Made by a program: the position numbers and the translations under genes
DNA from: an uncultured Verrucomicrobia subdivision 3 bacterium
Lineage (GTDB): Bacteria; Verrucomicrobiota; Verrucomicrobiae; Limisphaerales; CAMLLE01
Assembly: GCA_946480555.1 (NCBI GenBank)
Contig: CAMLLE010000016.1
Coordinates: forward strand, 1 to 15,437
Direction: 5' to 3'
DNA: 15,437 bases
Notes under the pieces: model-generated
The model's database searches: none
The model's input: only the letters and a program-made list of their open reading frames with translations
Told to the model about the DNA's origin: nothing
Part shown: piece after piece, positions 15,045 through 15,437 of the stretch
Layout: each line of letters begins with the position of its first letter
How positions within the stretch are numbered: the stretch's first letter is position 1

Positions 15045-15437
15045 TCACCTCGGAGGCGTTGGAATTTGTTTCATCCGGAGCAAAACGCCGCTCTGGGATG
15101 GAATTGAAATGGGACTCCCGCCGTCGGCTGGCCTGGGCTCGGGGCTCTCGTAGATACGCTCGATTGTCCACCCGCTGGCGAACACGGGTTTCCAGTCGCA
15201 GGTCGTGGCAGAGAAGTTCAGCAACGTCCACGTGATTTCGGTTGCCGACTGCCGCCATTCCAATCCGAGCAGTTCGCGGCAATCCTGATTTTGCGAATGA
15301 AACTCATCGCGCTCCAGAATGCGGAACTCGCCTACTCCCAACTTCGCGCGCTGCGCTGCTGCCAGCAGTTCTTCGTAGAGCCGAACGGTCGTTTCATCCA
15401 CGGGTTCGGATGCCCGATTTCCCACCTGCACCGGCAC
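15045..15437 (-). CDS. GH13 alpha-amylase-family protein, C-terminal fragment
   Basis: The last 130 codons of a gene entering from the right edge; the TGA is at 15047-15045. The visible part starts VPVQVGNRASEPVD, then VRLYEELLAAAQRAKLGVGEF. It continues through a beta-rich region containing LLGLEWRQ and WTLLNFSAT and ends with ISIPSQSGVLLRM. This order matches the C-terminal all-beta domain that follows the catalytic barrel in alpha-amylase-type (GH13) proteins: a helix with YE-LL, a hydrophobic strand plus NFS, and a final strand before the stop. The catalytic residues would lie outside the window, so substrate and activity are unknown. The assignment is by pattern memory and is moderate. 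It may be cotranscribed with the ABC-F gene 60 bp downstream, since no terminator is seen between them. Confidence 0.5.
   Translation of the reverse strand: MPVQVGNRASEPVDETTVRLYEELLAAAQRAKLGVGEFRILERDEFHSQNQDCRELLGLEWRQSATEITWTLLNFSATTCDWKPVFASGWTIERIYESPEPRPADGGSPISIPSQSGVLLRMKQIPTPPR

Noticed and set aside
1..15437. CRISPR arrays, tRNA or rRNA genes, insertion sequences, phage or toxin-antitoxin genes
   Set aside because: I looked for regularly spaced direct repeats, cloverleaf-like segments, transposase or integrase motifs and small paired genes and found none.

Overview
The window looks like a chromosomal segment of a GC-rich Gram-negative bacterium, most plausibly from the Verrucomicrobiota (Pedosphaera/Limisphaera-like). 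Three things suggest this. There is a two-component pair made of a Reg_prop/Y_Y_Y sensor kinase and a NarL-type regulator, a type common in that phylum. There are short dispersed-looking repeats between genes. Finally, most genes lack a clear Shine-Dalgarno sequence. The phylum is an inference from style; no rRNA or species marker is present.

Layout. A VOC/glyoxalase-like gene begins at the left edge and runs off the window on the minus strand. After a gap of about 240 bp, a large membrane sensor kinase (320-3412) and its NarL/FixJ response regulator (3472-4119) lie on the plus strand. They converge on a compact four-gene minus-strand operon (9907 down to 4224): TolC-family outer-membrane lipoprotein, periplasmic adaptor, ABC ATPase and MacB-type permease. 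All four junctions are tight: 17-nt overlap, 6-nt gap, 14-nt overlap. Together they form a complete MacAB-TolC-like tripartite exporter. An 85-bp near-palindrome fills most of the convergent gap between the regulator and the exporter.

Divergent from the exporter is an Rrf2-family regulator (10127-10546), followed on the same strand by a FucP/GluP-like sugar:proton symporter (10634-12616). The symporter has two unusual insertions: an extra pair of membrane segments and a loop of about 165 residues. Then comes a 382-bp non-coding stretch with three repeat or hairpin elements. After it, on the minus strand, are an ABC-F ribosome-associated ATPase (14984 down to 12999) and, upstream of it at the right edge, the C-terminal end of a probable GH13 alpha-amylase-family protein.

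No tRNA, rRNA, CRISPR array, transposase or integrase was seen. The parts are individually familiar. The least ordinary features are the enlarged symporter, the long interrupted hairpin of the adaptor protein, the palindromic intergenic element, and the pairing of an Rrf2 regulator with a divergent export operon. No wholly new multi-gene system is evident.
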